From: Synergistaceae bacterium
GTDB taxonomy: Bacteria > Synergistota > Synergistia > Synergistales > Aminobacteriaceae
Length of the DNA stretch: 15,232 nt
NCBI GenBank assembly: GCA_031270755.1
Contig: JAISWV010000100.1
Location: forward strand, 1 to 15,232
Direction of reading: 5' to 3'
The position numbers were made by a program, and so were the translations under genes. Below, piece by piece: positions 14,195 through 15,232 of the stretch (within the stretch, counting starts at the first letter, position 1; each line of letters begins with the position of its first letter). Below the pieces are notes generated by a model. That model saw only the letters and a list, made by a program, of their open reading frames with translations, ran no database searches and was not told the DNA's origin.

Positions 14195-15232
14195 TCAGGC
14201 GACGATGGCCTTTCGCGCCTCGCGGGCCTTGCGGAGAACCTCCTCCCGGTCCATGCTCGGATATACTCCGTCTCTGTAAAGCCATTTGCCGTTCACCATC
14301 GTCCCTTTGACGTCGGCCGAGGAGCCGGCGTAGACGATATAGCTCGTCAGGTTCTCCTCGTCCGCTCCCACGTAATGGGGCTGGTCCAGGTCGATCAAAA
14401 TCAAGTCGGCCATCCATCCCTCGCGGATCAGGCCTTTGTTCGCGAACCCAAAGGCGCGGGCTCCCTCGAAGGTGGCCATCCGCAGGATGTCGAGAGCGGG
14501 GGTACTGGTGGGGCTGCGGGTGGTCCCCTTGTGGAGCAGGGCGGCGCTCCGCATCGTCGCCCACATGTCCAGGCGGTTGTTGCTGGACGCGCCGTCCGTT
14601 CCCAGGGCCAAGCCGACGTTCTTGTCGAGCCACGTGTCCAGGGGCATCACGCCGCTGCCCAGCTTCATGTTGCTGTCCGGGTTGTGCACGATGGTCACCT
14701 GCGACATATCCAGATTGTCCGCCCAGGTGGGGTCCATCCATACGCCGTGGGCTATGACGGCCCCGGAAACCTCGAAGATCCCGGTCTTTTGAAGATAGTC
14801 CTCGGGCGTCATCTTCAGCTCGTTGAAGATATAATCCAGCTCCCATTCCGTCTCGAGAAAATGAAAATGGATGCCGATGCCGCGCGTTTTCGCGATTTCC
14901 ACGATTTTTTTCATGTCGTCGAAGGGCACGGTGTAGGGGGCATGAGGGCCGAGCTGCACCGTCAAAAGCCCTTCCCGTCCGTGCCAGCGTTCGAACAGGC
15001 TGAGATTGTCTTCGATGCCGCGGTCGATTTTAGGGACTCCGTCCACAGGGGGACCCGTGACGATGCCCCGGCAGAGGGCGGCGCGTATTCCCGCCTCCAG
15101 GCAAACCCGAGCTACCCCGTCCATCTCGAAGTACATATCGGCGAAACAGGTGGTTCCCGTGGCCAGCATCTCCAAGACCGCGGACGCCGTGCCCCAATAG
15201 ATATGCTCGGGCGTGAGCTTTTCCTCGGCCGG
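14195..15232 (-). CDS. MTA/SAH deaminase-type amidohydrolase, 5'-truncated by the window edge
   Basis: There are 345 visible residues; the frame is open through the right edge, beginning PAEEKLTPEHIYWGTASAV. It belongs to the amidohydrolase superfamily and most resembles 5'-methylthioadenosine/S-adenosylhomocysteine deaminases, zinc enzymes that remove the amino group of the adenine base. Seen: EMLATGTTCFADMYFEMDG, the HFHFLETEWE block (metal His and catalytic Glu), AHGVWMDP (His), TDGASSNNRLDMW (metal Asp) and the closing ADLILIDLDQPH. The first HxH metal pair and about 80-90 residues lie outside. The stop is TGA 14195-14197. It is upstream of, and codirectional with, the pyr operon but separated by that operon's promoter. 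Other adenosine-analogue or guanine-type deaminases are possible. Confidence 0.85.
   Translation of the reverse strand, partial: PAEEKLTPEHIYWGTASAVLEMLATGTTCFADMYFEMDGVARVCLEAGIRAALCRGIVTGPPVDGVPKIDRGIEDNLSLFERWHGREGLLTVQLGPHAPYTVPFDDMKKIVEIAKTRGIGIHFHFLETEWELDYIFNELKMTPEDYLQKTGIFEVSGAVIAHGVWMDPTWADNLDMSQVTIVHNPDSNMKLGSGVMPLDTWLDKNVGLALGTDGASSNNRLDMWATMRSAALLHKGTTRSPTSTPALDILRMATFEGARAFGFANKGLIREGWMADLILIDLDQPHYVGADEENLTSYIVYAGSSADVKGTMVNGKWLYRDGVYPSMDREEVLRKAREARKAIVA

Overview
The window (about 58% GC by eye, Shine-Dalgarno-led starts, TTG and GTG starts in use, PyrR-type attenuation) looks like a bacterium of the Synergistota or a related deep Gram-positive-like lineage. That placement is inferred from gene content and style, not from a marker gene.

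Layout. Plus strand, 1-8214: the last 27 codons of a probable class-III aminotransferase; an unrecognised 39-codon ORF; a gamma-glutamyltransferase-like Ntn hydrolase with an overlapping or adjacent DASS-family anion transporter; a 660-bp non-coding stretch with a large nested hairpin and a strong isolated promoter; then a four-gene unit. This unit encodes an HMG-CoA lyase-like enzyme, a class II (degradative-type) HMG-CoA reductase, a small two-helix membrane protein and a TctA-like permease. The strand switches at about 8215-8312, at a double-stem terminator. Minus strand, 15232-8313: the C-terminal part of an MTA/SAH deaminase-type amidohydrolase, then the pyrimidine operon pyrR-pyrB-pyrC-pyrF-pyrE behind a readable PyrR attenuator, then proC with its own promoter and a 27-codon leader ORF.

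How the genes may work together. The four-gene unit is best read as mevalonate uptake and catabolism. A TctA-like permease with an unusual small partner would import the acid, MvaA would oxidise mevalonate to HMG-CoA, and the lyase-like enzyme would cleave HMG-CoA to acetyl-CoA and acetoacetate. No periplasmic binding protein (TctC) is encoded beside it. The lyase lacks two residues of canonical HMG-CoA lyase (the Asp of the HxHD motif and the glycine-loop Cys), so the exact reaction is open. The ggt-like/DASS pair looks like a second uptake-and-hydrolysis module for an anionic amide or peptide-like compound.

The pyr operon encodes aspartate transcarbamylase, dihydroorotase, OMP decarboxylase and orotate phosphoribosyltransferase, but not carbamoyl-phosphate synthase or dihydroorotate dehydrogenase, which must lie elsewhere. 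Its leader contains a PyrR-binding loop, an antiterminator and a terminator that share bases and so exclude one another.

The most interesting points are the mevalonate module with its binding-protein-less permease, the divergent lyase, the leader ORF before proC, and the hairpin/promoter segment upstream of the mevalonate genes.
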